Assembly: GCA_019843655.1 (NCBI GenBank)
Contig: JACDQD010000102.1
Span: 8,317,501-8,381,500 of the forward strand
DNA length: 64,000 nucleotides
Direction: 5' to 3'
From: Lethocerus indicus
Lineage: Eukaryota; Arthropoda; Insecta; Hemiptera; Belostomatidae
The notes under the pieces are model-generated. The model made no database searches, was not told where the DNA came from, and saw nothing but the letters and a program-made list of their open reading frames with translations. Both the position numbers and the translations under genes were made by a program. Below are positions 35,362 through 49,600 of the stretch, piece after piece (within the stretch, counting starts at the first letter, position 1; the number at the start of each line of letters is the position of its first letter).

Positions 35362-37997
35362 AGGTCGGAAAGAGCGAGAGGGGCAGAGGAGACCATTACC
35401 CGACCCGTTCCCCCCCCGGTAGAAGACCACATACGCTAATTGCAGATTTAGACTGGCCCCGGCCGCGCCCCCATCGACAGAGAAACGCGCTCTGGGCAGA
35501 CGGACCGCTCGCGGCAAAGCCCCACCGATTAACGGCGGGACCCACTTCCCACCGGCATAAAAGCGACATCGCAACCCCCTTAAACCCACCCCGCTCCACA
35601 TATACCCCCTTAAAAGCGCCCTAACTCATACTCGGCCCACATTGTTTTTCGGTGCCGAAAGATTATCGTAAAATTAAATTTGTGTTCTCACATGCATCCC
35701 TCCTTATTTTATAGTCAACCTTTATTTCGCTCCTCCTGTTCCGTCATAAACGCGTCTACAATATCGTAGTATGTTTCCAATAAACTAAACAGATGACAAA
35801 GTAGAAGAAATTACATGGTGTTTCGATCCTAACATGTGTATAATATTCCGAGGATAAGTATATTTTGGAAATGTTAATTTTTAATATTACCGTAAAAAGA
35901 TCTTCGAAGAAAGGCCCTGTGTTAAAACCTTTACTTAATTTACATTAATTACACATGGTATACTCTGTTATTTTATCGGGTCCATACTTTTTTTTATATG
36001 GTTAGTACTTTTATGTTACCGTTAAAAGCCAAACCGTTAAGTTTTCTTCGTCAGGCTTCGATTGGCCGGTCGCGACCCCGATGACTATAACACTCCATTT
36101 GTTAAAAAGTCCATTAACGACTGTCGGCAGTGACCCTTATAAGTGGAGCCCCGGCCTATGTATTTTATATCTGGGGTATAATTGAATTTCGCTAGCAGTA
36201 AAACTCGCTCTGCCTTCCTCTCGCACTCTGAGGGCAGTTAAATCGAATTAGAAGGGATGGGGTAGGCCCTTCCGACGGCCCCATGCCCCGTTACTCCCCT
36301 TCTGCGTGAACTTGTTTATTGACGATCCGTTTTTCCGTGGGCGAAATTATAATTTGCGCCAAGATTATGGTCTGAACTTTTAATTACTTTGACACTATAA
36401 AAGCATCTGTGCTGAGAACAGGTGCCTAGTCATGATTAATAGTCATGATAAAGCTGGACAGTAGTGTCCGGTGTTCTGTTTAACAGAGATATAAAAAAGG
36501 ATATTAAACAAGCGAAATCGCACAAAAAATTGAACAGATCTAAGCTTCAAAAGAGAGCACGTTAATTGAATTCCCAATTTAGGTGAATTCCAGTTTTTTA
36601 ATTTTCTGAATCAATGAATTTTCACTTGATTTGAGATTGATGAGAATATAACGAGATTTTTTCAATGGAAATAGCTCACACGTTCAAAAATGATTACATT
36701 GTCCATTTAAACTGGCCTGACACCGCTATTATTTCAATACGAGCAGTCCTAAGCTCGAAAATTTCGAGATTTGTAATACTCCTTTTAAAAGTATAACAAC
36801 GGCCCCGAAACAAATTCCCGAACGTATCGCCGAATTTTAATCGTCGCTGAGAGTTTTATTAAATAAGCTGTTTCAACAAAGCGGGGATTTTGAGTTAAGC
36901 CCCGCTCAGTGCCGTCTCTCTGTCAGCGTTACAAATGAACTATAAAACCTATTGAGAGTGGCCGGCACACGGCCGTTTATTCTTCCCCTCTTCTTTTGTC
37001 GGAACATTTGATTGTAGCTTTTGAAATGTTTACCAATCCCCCCCCCCACGCCCACGTCCACGGCCCAATGTGTAGCGCAAAATTGAGCCAGTTGAAACCG
37101 GTTGCGTGTAAATTGCACATTCGCAGTCGGAATATCGGCGTACTCCATCAATCGATATTGTAGTTTACCGATAGGCGTAAATAATGCGGGTAATAAATTC
37201 ACCAACTACTGTAACTTAATTGGCCCAATGATAAACAATACTCTATTAATTTATGAAGTCATTAAGAATGAATACAATTCATTATTTGTGGTTACGATAA
37301 TTTTAAATCATTGCATTTCATCACGCGTCTAATACCAACGTGATAATCTATCAAGCGAGTGTGTACAGCTAACATTATCAGCCTGTTATCTCTTATTTTG
37401 TTTTCTCGTTTTCATGTATACTCTATAAACGCTCTTCCTATAATTTTCAAAACCTGAAGTTCTACATCCCTCCACGAAGTCACTTGTCTTTACTGCTCTA
37501 AAATATTCCGAATTTATTGAATTTTCAGATATTTGTCTATTCATCACAAATTCGAGGTATGCATAGTCCTTCACCAATAAACAAAATGCTGGTATATTAT
37601 ATAAATGCATTTACGATTTTATCCTGCAAGTACCGTACAGCCTCTGCGATGAATTATGTGATGGTACGTGTCAACATTGCCACTTGGACATGTCCACAAT
37701 ATCCTGAGTTGAATAACATGAGTAAGAATGTTCTCGTTTAAAATTCATCCCGCGTTTCATGGATAGTAATCAGAATAATTATTGCGGTTAAAACGCCAAA
37801 TCATATTGAAGAATATAACGCATTAACCGAGGAATACGGAAATACTCTGATAAACAGTTCGAAGTAAACGTTTTGATGATGGCGTTCGAACAAGCCGGCT
37901 GCAGAGAGCCCTGCAGAGAGTATCTATAGACCGCGCGTTTCACGCCTGTAAAATGTGACGCCACTCATAAAGTGTTTACGCGGAGCTCACCCGACCT

Positions 37998-38011
37998 GGG
38001 GGGGGGGGGGG
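37998..38011 (+). repeat. G14 homopolymer
   Basis: Run of 14 G residues, the longest G/C homopolymer I found. It lies in a moderately GC-rich patch (37880-38200). The exact length should be treated with caution. Confidence 0.85.
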
Positions 38012-41000
38012 TGACCGTATCACGAGCAAATAAAGTCCAATGGAAATAAAGTGCATTCAGCACGCGAGACAGAGGTGTAAGCGCGCCACCGCCCGCTTTC
38101 ACCATTTCAGAATTTTACTGCGTATACCTTTCGGCCGGTATCTTGTCCGCTGAAAGCCGGGCCCAGCAAAATACTTTGCCGGGAATGTTTACAACAACGT
38201 TTACTGCTTCACGCTTTCGTGGTAGCACAGGTACAATGAAATATCGTAGCAATGCTTAGTACTTCAACTAATATTTTTGTCTATGATTACATCGTATATT
38301 AACGTTTATTAACCTATGTTTGTTTTATTTTTTTAAATCGTATATTAACGAATTCATACGATAGATCTATAACCTATAACTATAAGCTTCTTTTGTATTA
38401 AGAGTATCCGCGTATATTATTTTATTCGTCTCTGACATAACGGCGCAAAACTAGTAGCGACATTATAAATACTAGCTACAAAAAATACCTCTCTCGGTAA
38501 TATTTAAATGCAAAAAATACCAATAAGATACGATTCTTAACGATGTTCATAATTTTATTTGGGTTTATTGTTTTTATTTTCGGAATAAATATAAAGAATG
38601 TTTTAATCCAGGAATGATTCCACCAAATTAGTGGACTGAAGGAGGCTGTCTGTAATTTAGGTCGAGCCTTCCCCCGTCTGCATTATACACTGCGCCGTTC
38701 CTTCCAAAGCCTCCCGGTTTAAAGGAAACGATTTTCCACCACGAATAATAAATGCATAATGGGGGGAGGGAAATTCAAAAGAACACGATTACCCTTCCCT
38801 GGTCGGATGATTAATAGCAGTTTTAAGACTATCCCCAATCCTCGGTACAAAAGTTCAATTTATATTCTACGCTTTCGGGAGGAAACGGAAGGAGGTAAAC
38901 CTGAAAAAAAAATCCGCACAGCCCAACGCAATTGGGTTAACGGATTTAATGCGGAAATTCTAATGTCGGTTTACATTGAGAGTGTTCGCGGAAGGAACTT
39001 TTGTTCACAAATTGGTTCAGAGACTTGATATTTATTTAAATGTTTATACATTTACTCATTTCTGTAGGTATTATAATATATTTTGTTCATAAATCAACTT
39101 AATAATCAATGTATACTTAATTTCTACATGCAGGAAAATAAAAATTCAAAACCTTTATGAATCGAACCATAAGTACAATTTGGGTATCCTGTTCATCAAT
39201 TAAAATGATAAAATATTGTAGATAACATAAAATTATTCATTCGCGTCTATTTTCAGCATGCTGCAAGTTTTTTCCTAGCCAGTCAACCAAATCTTTTTCA
39301 ATAATAAGTAATACACAATAATTTCAAAATTAAAGACCTTGGTTCAGTGATATAATGTATTCCCGCATGTCTACATCACTCTTCCTGTTGAGCTGCAGAT
39401 ATTCAGAGACTCGGTTTTTATTGTTTTAATTGCTTCAGTGTTCAAAAATTAGATTAAATGACAACTAGAGGCCTAATTGCAATTACATTAAACCGGGTAA
39501 AGCAATGGCATACTAAGTTGAATTTCTCACCAAGATGGGAGTAGACAATGACTTAAGTGGGTGGGACTTAAATGGTTGGTAAGCCCAACCTACAAAAGGA
39601 AACGCCCACCGTCCTGCGTACATGGCAATTCCCAAATACATTCCACACAAAATCCTGGATTTTGCATCGGCAGTCACGAAGAAAATGTTTTACCGCAATT
39701 TTCTACTTTGAATATGGATTATTAAAGATTAACATTTCCGGTTAATTTAGTGGGATAAATTATAACTTTCATTTATATTCACACCTTCACAATTATTCGA
39801 ACAAAAATAGAATTATGAAGAGGGTGAAATAAATTCCTTATAATATTATAACAAAAACTCACTTTTTAGTTCAGTACATCTTAAGATTAAGATAATATTA
39901 TGTACATATGATGAAATATTAGATATCTGTCCGTAATGAAATGATTATGTGATTGTACACTGATCCATTGGCAAAGTTTAATTTTTGAGTCAGCTCTTTA
40001 TTTGAGCCGAGGACTAAGTGTGGAGCTTCACATTATTACAAAGTTCCCCCACGCCATGGCATCCGTATTATTTCGATTATCGAATACCTGTTCTCTGGAT
40101 CCATCAACGTTTGTTTGGCCCTTTTTGCAACAACAAATACACATAATACTGTCTAAAGGAAATTGTAATAGTTATTTAATGTTGGACTTATTTCCTTGTA
40201 CGGCTTAGACAATCAAATAAGATGTAAACTATAAATTAAAAATTTACTTTATACTTGATTTATAATTCTTACTCTTCATTAACTTTTTTTATTATATAGT
40301 TATGAATTTCAGGATCCACATCCGTCGCCCCGATCGGTACAGAAGCTGAGCTCTCGTTTTCATTTTTAAGCCCTGAATTTATATATGGATCTGCGCTTAT
40401 GAACTTCTTGGTATTCGGGTGAACCTAAAAAACGCTCCACGAAATAGAAGGCATAAATTATGAGTATACGGAGAAGGGGCAGGCATTCCGCGTTGGGAAT
40501 CTCCAATTGACCACATCAACGAGTCTCACGTTCCACCTCCAGTGTTCCCCATCGTTCGGTTCCTCCGAGAAACGCTTCGGTTATTCTTTCCCCCCGGGGT
40601 TCATTCATGAATAGTAGGCAGCCGACAAATGGAAGGCCAATGCCTTACAAAGAAAAATGTAAGCTGAAAACAAGCTGATTAAGCGCGCTAATGTTCACTT
40701 TCAGAAACATTCAAATTGGGATATTTGAATTCCTAAACTTGCATTCTAAAAGCAGGTAAATTATCGGCATTAGCGATTTATAAGATCCCAGTAATTGGGT
40801 CGGTCTGTTCTCCATTTTTATATATGATGCAAATAAGAAGCATTTGAGTTGCTGCTCACCGAACCTAAGTAGTATCTCCTAGGTAATAGCGGGAACCCCC
40901 TTGGGAGGGCCAAATCAATGCGATCCAAATGTAACAGAATAGAGAAAACTGTAAATTTACAAATGCCAGTATATTGGTACAATGGAAAAGGTATAGAAGA

Positions 41001-43487
41001 ATTGAAGAGCGGATGTGTAGTAACGACCATCCTTCATTAAACATTTTTAATTTAACTGGGCCACTAAGTACGCGTTCCATTATTATTTGAGATTAATTGC
41101 GCGCCCTTCTGCCAAAGTGGACATACAAATTAGGACTGGGCTCCTCTTCCAGTACGCGGAACGCCCGGCTAATTAGGACTGAGCAATAAGCTGTGAAAAT
41201 GTCTTCTCGGTAATTCGCTCGTTAATTAAAATCGATTAGCTCACGGTGCCGTACGATACAAACCGTGTCATTCGCTTTATAAATTAATAAACCGATGTCC
41301 GATTCTGTTGCCGGCAGCCACCCCCAATGGGGGGGATCCGGCATTCTCTCTCGACTGAAACGGAATCCATGATTGGGGCGTTCGATTGGGGCCTACAGTG
41401 GAGACAGAGGACTACCGTCCTGCATTAGGGCACACCGCCGATCGATACCCAGTCGTAAGATCCGGTCCGGATAGCCTGTAATTTCGGTCGAACAATTATT
41501 CCGGTGACGACAGACGGAATAAAGCGACAAGCGACGCCTTAGAGTTTAGTAATCATCATCAACTGAGTCTTCGACATGACTCTAATTTCCGTTTTTAAAT
41601 CATAACACGGAGTATGTATAGTGTCCTACAAACAGACAGGCCGGTTCAGAGTAACCCCGGTGAAAGTGTGTAGTTCAATTTAATCCCCTAATAGAGTTCC
41701 AGCTCACTTATCGCGGTTCTAAAATGGTTGAAAACGAATGGACTACAACTTTAATTCCGAACGGCCGAATATTAGCTAGAGCCTGAGAAAGGTTTACGGG
41801 GTAGAACAAATCGTAGCAACTTGTCTTGCGTGCGGCTGTGAGGTCCGGCGTGCTAATTGCCCACGTGACCTCCGGTACGCACGGCCCGTTAATCCCCGTC
41901 CGATCGAGTACCCCCCTCCCATACACAGCGTATCCCCTAATAGCGCTATTAATTCGATCCCCGGGGCGAGCTCCTCCCTCCATTTCCAGTTCGAGCAGGG
42001 CCGCTCTCAATCACACCCTTATTTCCATCTCATGGGGTTTCTTTTTCCAACCGTGTCGAGGCATTAGTCCCTCTCGTGGGGTCGTTCGTCCTGAATCCGA
42101 GGAGTGGCTAATTTATGGACGAAATTGAGTAGATTCGATTGATATCCAAATATACTGGTATCATTAACGAAGTAATTTGAATACCACTGGAACGGTAGAG
42201 GTGTAAAATCATAGCACCGTTTAAACGGCCAGCTGAATGAATTTACCATTACTACAACGCAATATAATATTTTTGGACTATATTTGCCACGATTAAAGGA
42301 AATCAAAGGCCCGCTAGGAAACATTTTGTAATAATATCTTGTATATATGGTAGTATACATGAGTATATGAAAATATATTGTAGTGTTTTCACATTGTGAT
42401 TTAATAGTAGAATTTAGATTATCCAGTATTTAATTATATCATAACCGGAAGAAAGTGCAACGTGAATGAGATTTATCGTTGAATCGAAATGAGATGAGAC
42501 CGTGATGACTTATTACTAAATAAGTAATTGCTTCTGAATCCCTTAGAAATTTCAGCTGATATCATGATAACAATAAAGGAATGTCTGAACTAATAAGGAA
42601 CTCACCATTCACGAATAATACCTTCCCTGAAGGTTCTCTGGAATGTTTGTTTGGATTTTAGATTAAGAATATTCATTAGAATTTTGCTTCTTGAGCGATT
42701 AATAAGTACTAAGGTTAAAGAAAAACAGTTTTATATAGAGATGAAATTAAATTGAATCTTTTTATACTGTTTTCAAAGGAATTTAAAAGGAATGAATTCA
42801 ATAGAATTCCTGAATGAATTTTTAAAATCTTCATTTGTATAACTTAATATATCGTATTATAATCCATGGGATTTTTTAATAGTCTCATACGAGTGTATAG
42901 AGTATATAAACAAGTACCCATTTGTTTCTAACAATAGCGTATGTTAGCGAATACAGTAATTTAACAGTTAAATGGGCATCTCATTGTCGTGTATAATTTC
43001 TTTGAGCAATTTTCGGCCTGAGACGTTTTGAATACGACGAATCTAAATAGCAAAAATAAGGTTGTGGCAATCAATTGACTTTTAACTAAGATACATTGTT
43101 GAATTGTGTGATACGAGAATATGTAATACATTAAAAAATCTTCTGTCGGTATTGGATAAAGGGAAGTAATACAAATTTCGCACGAATGGTATAATCTTAA
43201 GAATATAGTGATTATCGAAATGATGGATTTAGTTATAGTACATCTTACTAGTCTTGCTATGTATCTCTCCATAAATACTTTAGACTGTACTTGTACAATC
43301 TAACGAATGTTGTGAACCGAAACATGAACAAGAGAGTGTTTTAATATTGAGTGGCTGCCGGGCAAGGAACACCCTGTAACACAGCCGTTGCGAATGGTGT
43401 GGCGTGGGCTTGGTTTTAATAACTAAGTTCAATAAATAAAGTGTACTACTTGGAGAGGGCACGGAAAATATTCTGGTGGCCTGCTCT

Positions 43488-43775
43488 CTCGCACACACCC
43501 ACACGCTCACACGCACACGCACACACCTTCACCCAATTCCCTTTCATCTCGATCGGGGACTAATGAATATCGTGGGTGACAGGAGCGGGGGGGAGTTCAC
43601 GATGAAGGTTGTTTAGAAAGGGGATCTCTCTCACTCTCTATCTCTCTCTCTCCCCTCCTTCTCTCTCCCTCTCCCTCTCACCCTCAGACACACTCCCTCT
43701 TTCTCCATCCCTCCCTCCCACTCTCTTCAAAGGATATTAGGGACGGAGCACAGACTCACACGCACGCACACACGG
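43488..43775. repeat. Compound low-complexity region (CA-rich, then CT-rich, then CA-rich)
   Basis: Imperfect CACA/CGCACA repeats occupy about 43488-43527. A long CT-rich polypyrimidine stretch with CCCT interruptions runs from about 43626 to 43735, and more CACACG repeats follow at about 43755-43775. A non-repetitive gap of about 100 bases lies between the first two parts. The serine/threonine-like frames here are repeat artefacts. Confidence 0.9.
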
Positions 43776-44945
43776 GCACGTTAGCACGCTCATGGTCGCG
43801 GACACGCGTAAACATGAAGTCAACCAATTAATACGTACAATACATGAAAACAGTTCCACCTTCAGAAAAATTTGAATCGGGATTGCATTATAATTTCTTG
43901 AACATTATTGTTGCATTGAGTTTCCATTCAGTTCCTCAAAACCCTTCTTGTTGTTAATTAAGGCATAAAACTGTAAAAAAAGGGAACCAAAAATACAATA
44001 TATAGCAATAGATATGTAACATATAAATGAAAGAGTTATATTACTCTATTACTCTAAATTTTAAGCCCGTTATCTTATTTAAGACCGTTGTTTTATTTCC
44101 TAAATTCTGAATTGTACATCCGGATGCGACGTACATCAATAGATAAATGTATACAGATCTACTGATATAGTTGTACAAATGGTAGGGGAAATGAAAATGT
44201 AGGAAGGGAAAATATAATAGGAATATCAAACCGCATGTGCGGGACGCGAGCCAAGTGTCAGTGCGCCTACTCCGAGCACACTCCGCGCATCCTCACAAGT
44301 CCCACCAGGCTCGGACTTGGCACCACTTCCCATTCCAACATTCGATCTCCCTGGATCAAGTCCCCCCGGCGCTGGACGGAGCCATGCGTGATTTTATCGT
44401 GCGAGTTATTTTACGTGGGCAACAATTACGTGTGGGTAATCTTGAACAAACTGGCTAAAATTAAATACACTTTAGTGTTTGATATCCTAAGACCAATCTA
44501 ATCAATTACAAACTATTCAAAACAAGTATTAATATTTAAGCGCGTTTCCTTAATTGGTTATATATATTCACATTTTCCGATCATGTGAAAAATTGTGCAA
44601 CTCCATAAAATATGTGTTGAAATTATCTTACGTTTTTGGCGTCAAAAATAAAAATGACCACCGATTCTGAAGAACTAGTCTGAGTTATTTGGCTCCGAGA
44701 ATATAACATATGTTGAAATTCGTTGTTCCTTTACATTTCCAAATATTATATACATGTATACATTTTTCAGTAAACCCCAGCAGACATAACGCGGAAGCGT
44801 GGTGCGCGGAGGATGGAAGTTGAAATTCGCCCCCGGCTTTCAAAGCGGACGTTAACTGGGAGGCGGTAGAGACTGCCGACCCCCAGGCAACGCCGACGCT
44901 TCTCAAGTCTAATTTTCCCATTCTCGTCTTATTCTATCCCGTTTG

Positions 44946-44947
<2 letters not shown>
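43776..44947. other. Non-coding stretch
   Basis: AT-rich DNA with a GC-rich patch at 44230-44420 and another starting at about 44780, which leads into the GA tract. Two overlapping plus-strand open stretches (44235-44501) lie in different frames over the same GC patch, and neither has a recognisable motif. Confidence 0.6.

Positions 44948-45005
<58 letters not shown>
44948..45005. repeat. (GA)29 microsatellite
   Basis: Pure GA tract of 58 bases, followed by imperfect GA/GACA repeats to about 45055. It sits in a GC-rich patch, as do most of the GA tracts here. The minus-strand serine-leucine frame is an artefact. Confidence 0.98.
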
Positions 45006-45008
<3 letters not shown>

Positions 45009-45055
45009 GAGAGGGGGAGAGACAGACAGGGAGAGACAGTCAGACAGAGACGGAG

Positions 45056-46617
<1,562 letters not shown>

Positions 46618-49600
46618 CGCTATTTCCGAACCCCCAGAGGAGGGGGTGCCCCACTCCAGATAATGCATTCAACCTCGGTAAATCACAGCTCTCTCGCTCT
46701 CCGTCCCACTCCCCCGGACACTGGCCACGTCCAGTAATTAAGGGGGTACCTCCTGTAATTAGGGATGTCGCCCCTCGCCCCCGCAGGCACGGAGATAAGC
46801 CATTCATCCCCTCGCCCCCACGGGACTTGACCTAAGGCGGTACTCGGTTCGATAGGATGCAACGCGACACTGGCCAATAACTACGCGCGATTTTATTTTC
46901 AATAGCATGATCTCAACTACGACTAGGTAATAATGAATCATTTTCTCGGTCATTTAATTTCATTAAAGTATTAAAATTTTTAAATACACGTTTATTCAGG
47001 AAATAACGAATACACATGGCATGTACGATTTTCTTTTATATTCTTAGATATACTAGGTGGCGTTATTCGCTTCGTGGAAAATGTATATACATATATTAAT
47101 AAGTATAGAGTAATTGGTAAAGAAAATCGTCATTGAGAAATTTAAGATTTGTTACAACTTATCCACTTGGAACGTCTGAAATCTCAATCCGGCGTGGCGC
47201 GGTTGTTTTCAATTTATTTATCTATACAGGGCGAAGTTTCGTGAAAAATCTGCAGGCGATTTGTCGCCAGTATGAAATCTCATTTTTCCCCTAAAACCAC
47301 AAACCGCTTTAAAGTGCGCGACATGCAAATGTGGCACTAATAGTGGGAGGGTGAGCCACCGAACGGCGGTCGGTTACAGTGCTCTCGACAAAGGCGGCGA
47401 GGGGCGGCCTCGCTCTTTTTGTACTTGTTTCAGCCCCCAATCGTAAAACTGGGGGGCCCCCTTTGTTCTCTCCCACTTTACCACTTTCCCTTTTCTCATC
47501 CCCCAACCCCCCTCGCTCTATCCGGTCCCGACATATTTAGAAGTCCTCGGCCTCATAACTCACCAAGGAATTCTCCGGTCGGGGCTGCCAACTAAAAAAA
47601 GGAAAAAAATGGGCGTGCTCTAATTTCCGAAACTGAGCCCTCTTGCTCTTTTGCGTCCGCTTTATTACTTGTTGCTGCCGAGGATAGATGTGTTACATTC
47701 CAGTTTGAATATAAGAGTTTATAATAATGAGTTCTGGATGAACTGCAATCATTAAATGAATTATCTATCCACATTTTTGCGTGTTTAAAATTAAGTAAAC
47801 ATTTTGAAAATGTTCAATAATAAAAGAGGCCTTACTTCTCACCTCATATCTAGTCCAAATTTCCGACTGTTTCGGGTTTTTATAATGGAGTGTAAATATT
47901 CTTGGCCAAGCAGGGTAGAAACGTGTAGTAGTACGTAAGAATGAATTATGATTGATTTTACGGCTGAGAATCTGCAAATTACAAGAAATTGCTTTTAAGG
48001 AAACAAGCGGGCATAAAAAGCCGTTGTGTCTGGAATATTCGTGAAATATTTATGCTCCTTTTTCGCATCCAAACGATAGACTGATGGGCAGCATGTCGTG
48101 ACCTAGTACAGCTGCGATTCTCCCATAGTTTTATGCCACGAATAAGCTAAATAATTCCAGGATAATCTATAATATTCAGATTTCTGCTTTTCTTATATCT
48201 CTTTTATGGCCTCTGATTTTTTTACAACTGTTCCTCACGCAGTGCCCCTCTCTTTCGCGTTCACGTTAGGTGATGACGTTGAATGGGCAAAAAGCCCCTC
48301 GTAAGATAAGGATAATTATCCGGCGCGGAGGCAGCCTTTTTACGATTATTGCTTGAAATTTGAAACTATATGCTCATATAAATTCATTATATTGCTCAAG
48401 TGACTTGCAGTGCCTTAATTATTCATTTCTTTGTTTATTTCCTTCGGACATAGGAGATCTTAATAGGAGAAATGGAATGATATGAAACGAAGAAGTGTGA
48501 TAGGTGATCCAATTTTCAGCTGTAATTTATAGGTCGAATCCCAGGTAGCTGTAAAGAATTGAGAAATTCCAATGGATAAAATACGGCTCGGGAATTCATT
48601 GTCGGGTTCGGTGCGGACATTGTTGAAAGAAGCATTGTTGAATCAGTCCTCGTTGTCCTCTTGTATCGCAAATATACATTTTACTTTAATAGAAAAACAT
48701 TTTATTATTTACTTTTTTAATTCGTTCCCATTCACATAATACTAATTAGTGAAGGCATCGTGACTTTCCCAATGAATAGATATAATTTGATTTTACTGTA
48801 CTGTGACATTTTGTGCATCTCCTTCTGACTGATTTAAGTAAAATATCAGGGATAATCTCAATGTTTAATTTATAACAGATACTGAAACAAGGGCGTAAGG
48901 GGCAACGCTGAGACAACAATTTTGATAAATTTCCCGGATTCTGATCCTGTAATGATCAAAAAATAAACCTCGTCTATAAGCAGAAACGATGCGCAGGTGG
49001 TAGCAGAGTAAGGAGGTGATACACTGGTGACAATTTAAAGTCTGAAACGGTAAGAAGTAGTGCATCTCCCCCGCCCGTCGCCCTTGTATATTGCTGTACG
49101 TCGGGTACAGTCTGCTCCAGGCGCCCAAGTTTATATCCGGGAGGTGCCCCCCCCCCCTGGGAGGTAGCAGACACATAGAGGGGAACGGAGAATGATGGCC
49201 CACCAAAGAAGATACTTTCCTCCGCCCTGTCGTAGCCCCCCAACACTACCATCCTTCGGTCCGCTCTATTTCTATCTTCCTGTGTTTCACATACACGCGC
49301 CTTCTTCCTTTCTATTCCGCACAATCTTCCGGACGAGGCGATTCCACCAAACAACGAAATATATATATAGATATAGCTCCCACCTGTTTTCACTACATTC
49401 CGCTTATTTTGCCTTAAGCGTGACCGGTCTACGTTAATTCCGAAATAATGTTGCACTCACTGTTGTGTTTTTGGTTTTTTGGTGGGCGCCTAAGAGGAAA
49501 CTAAAACCTCGTACCATTGGAACTAACAACAAAAAGTAGCGTATTAATCAAGTAACTCATAATATATACAACTGAAGGCGAGAAGTCAAAATGCATGAAT

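Larger units (their letters stand above)
34421..43487. other. Non-coding stretch with a GC-rich block at 34.9-35.6 kb
   Basis: No gene is recognised. The 34860-35620 block is strongly GC-rich, with a short CT/C tract (35019-35039) and G-quadruplex-type runs (35158-35176 and 35335-35361). It produces several overlapping open frames in different frames and strands, which is what high GC content alone does. Other GC patches are at 36050-36320, 37880-38200, 38640-38950, 40490-40620 and 41090-42110. A G14 run is at 37998-38011. The sequence at 38220-38600, 39000-40400 and 42130-43280 is AT-rich and featureless. An octamer is at 40827-40834. Confidence 0.55.

Noticed and set aside
35104..35624. Cluster of overlapping open frames at 35.1-35.6 kb
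   Set aside because: Frames overlap on both strands with no motif; high GC content lowers stop frequency.
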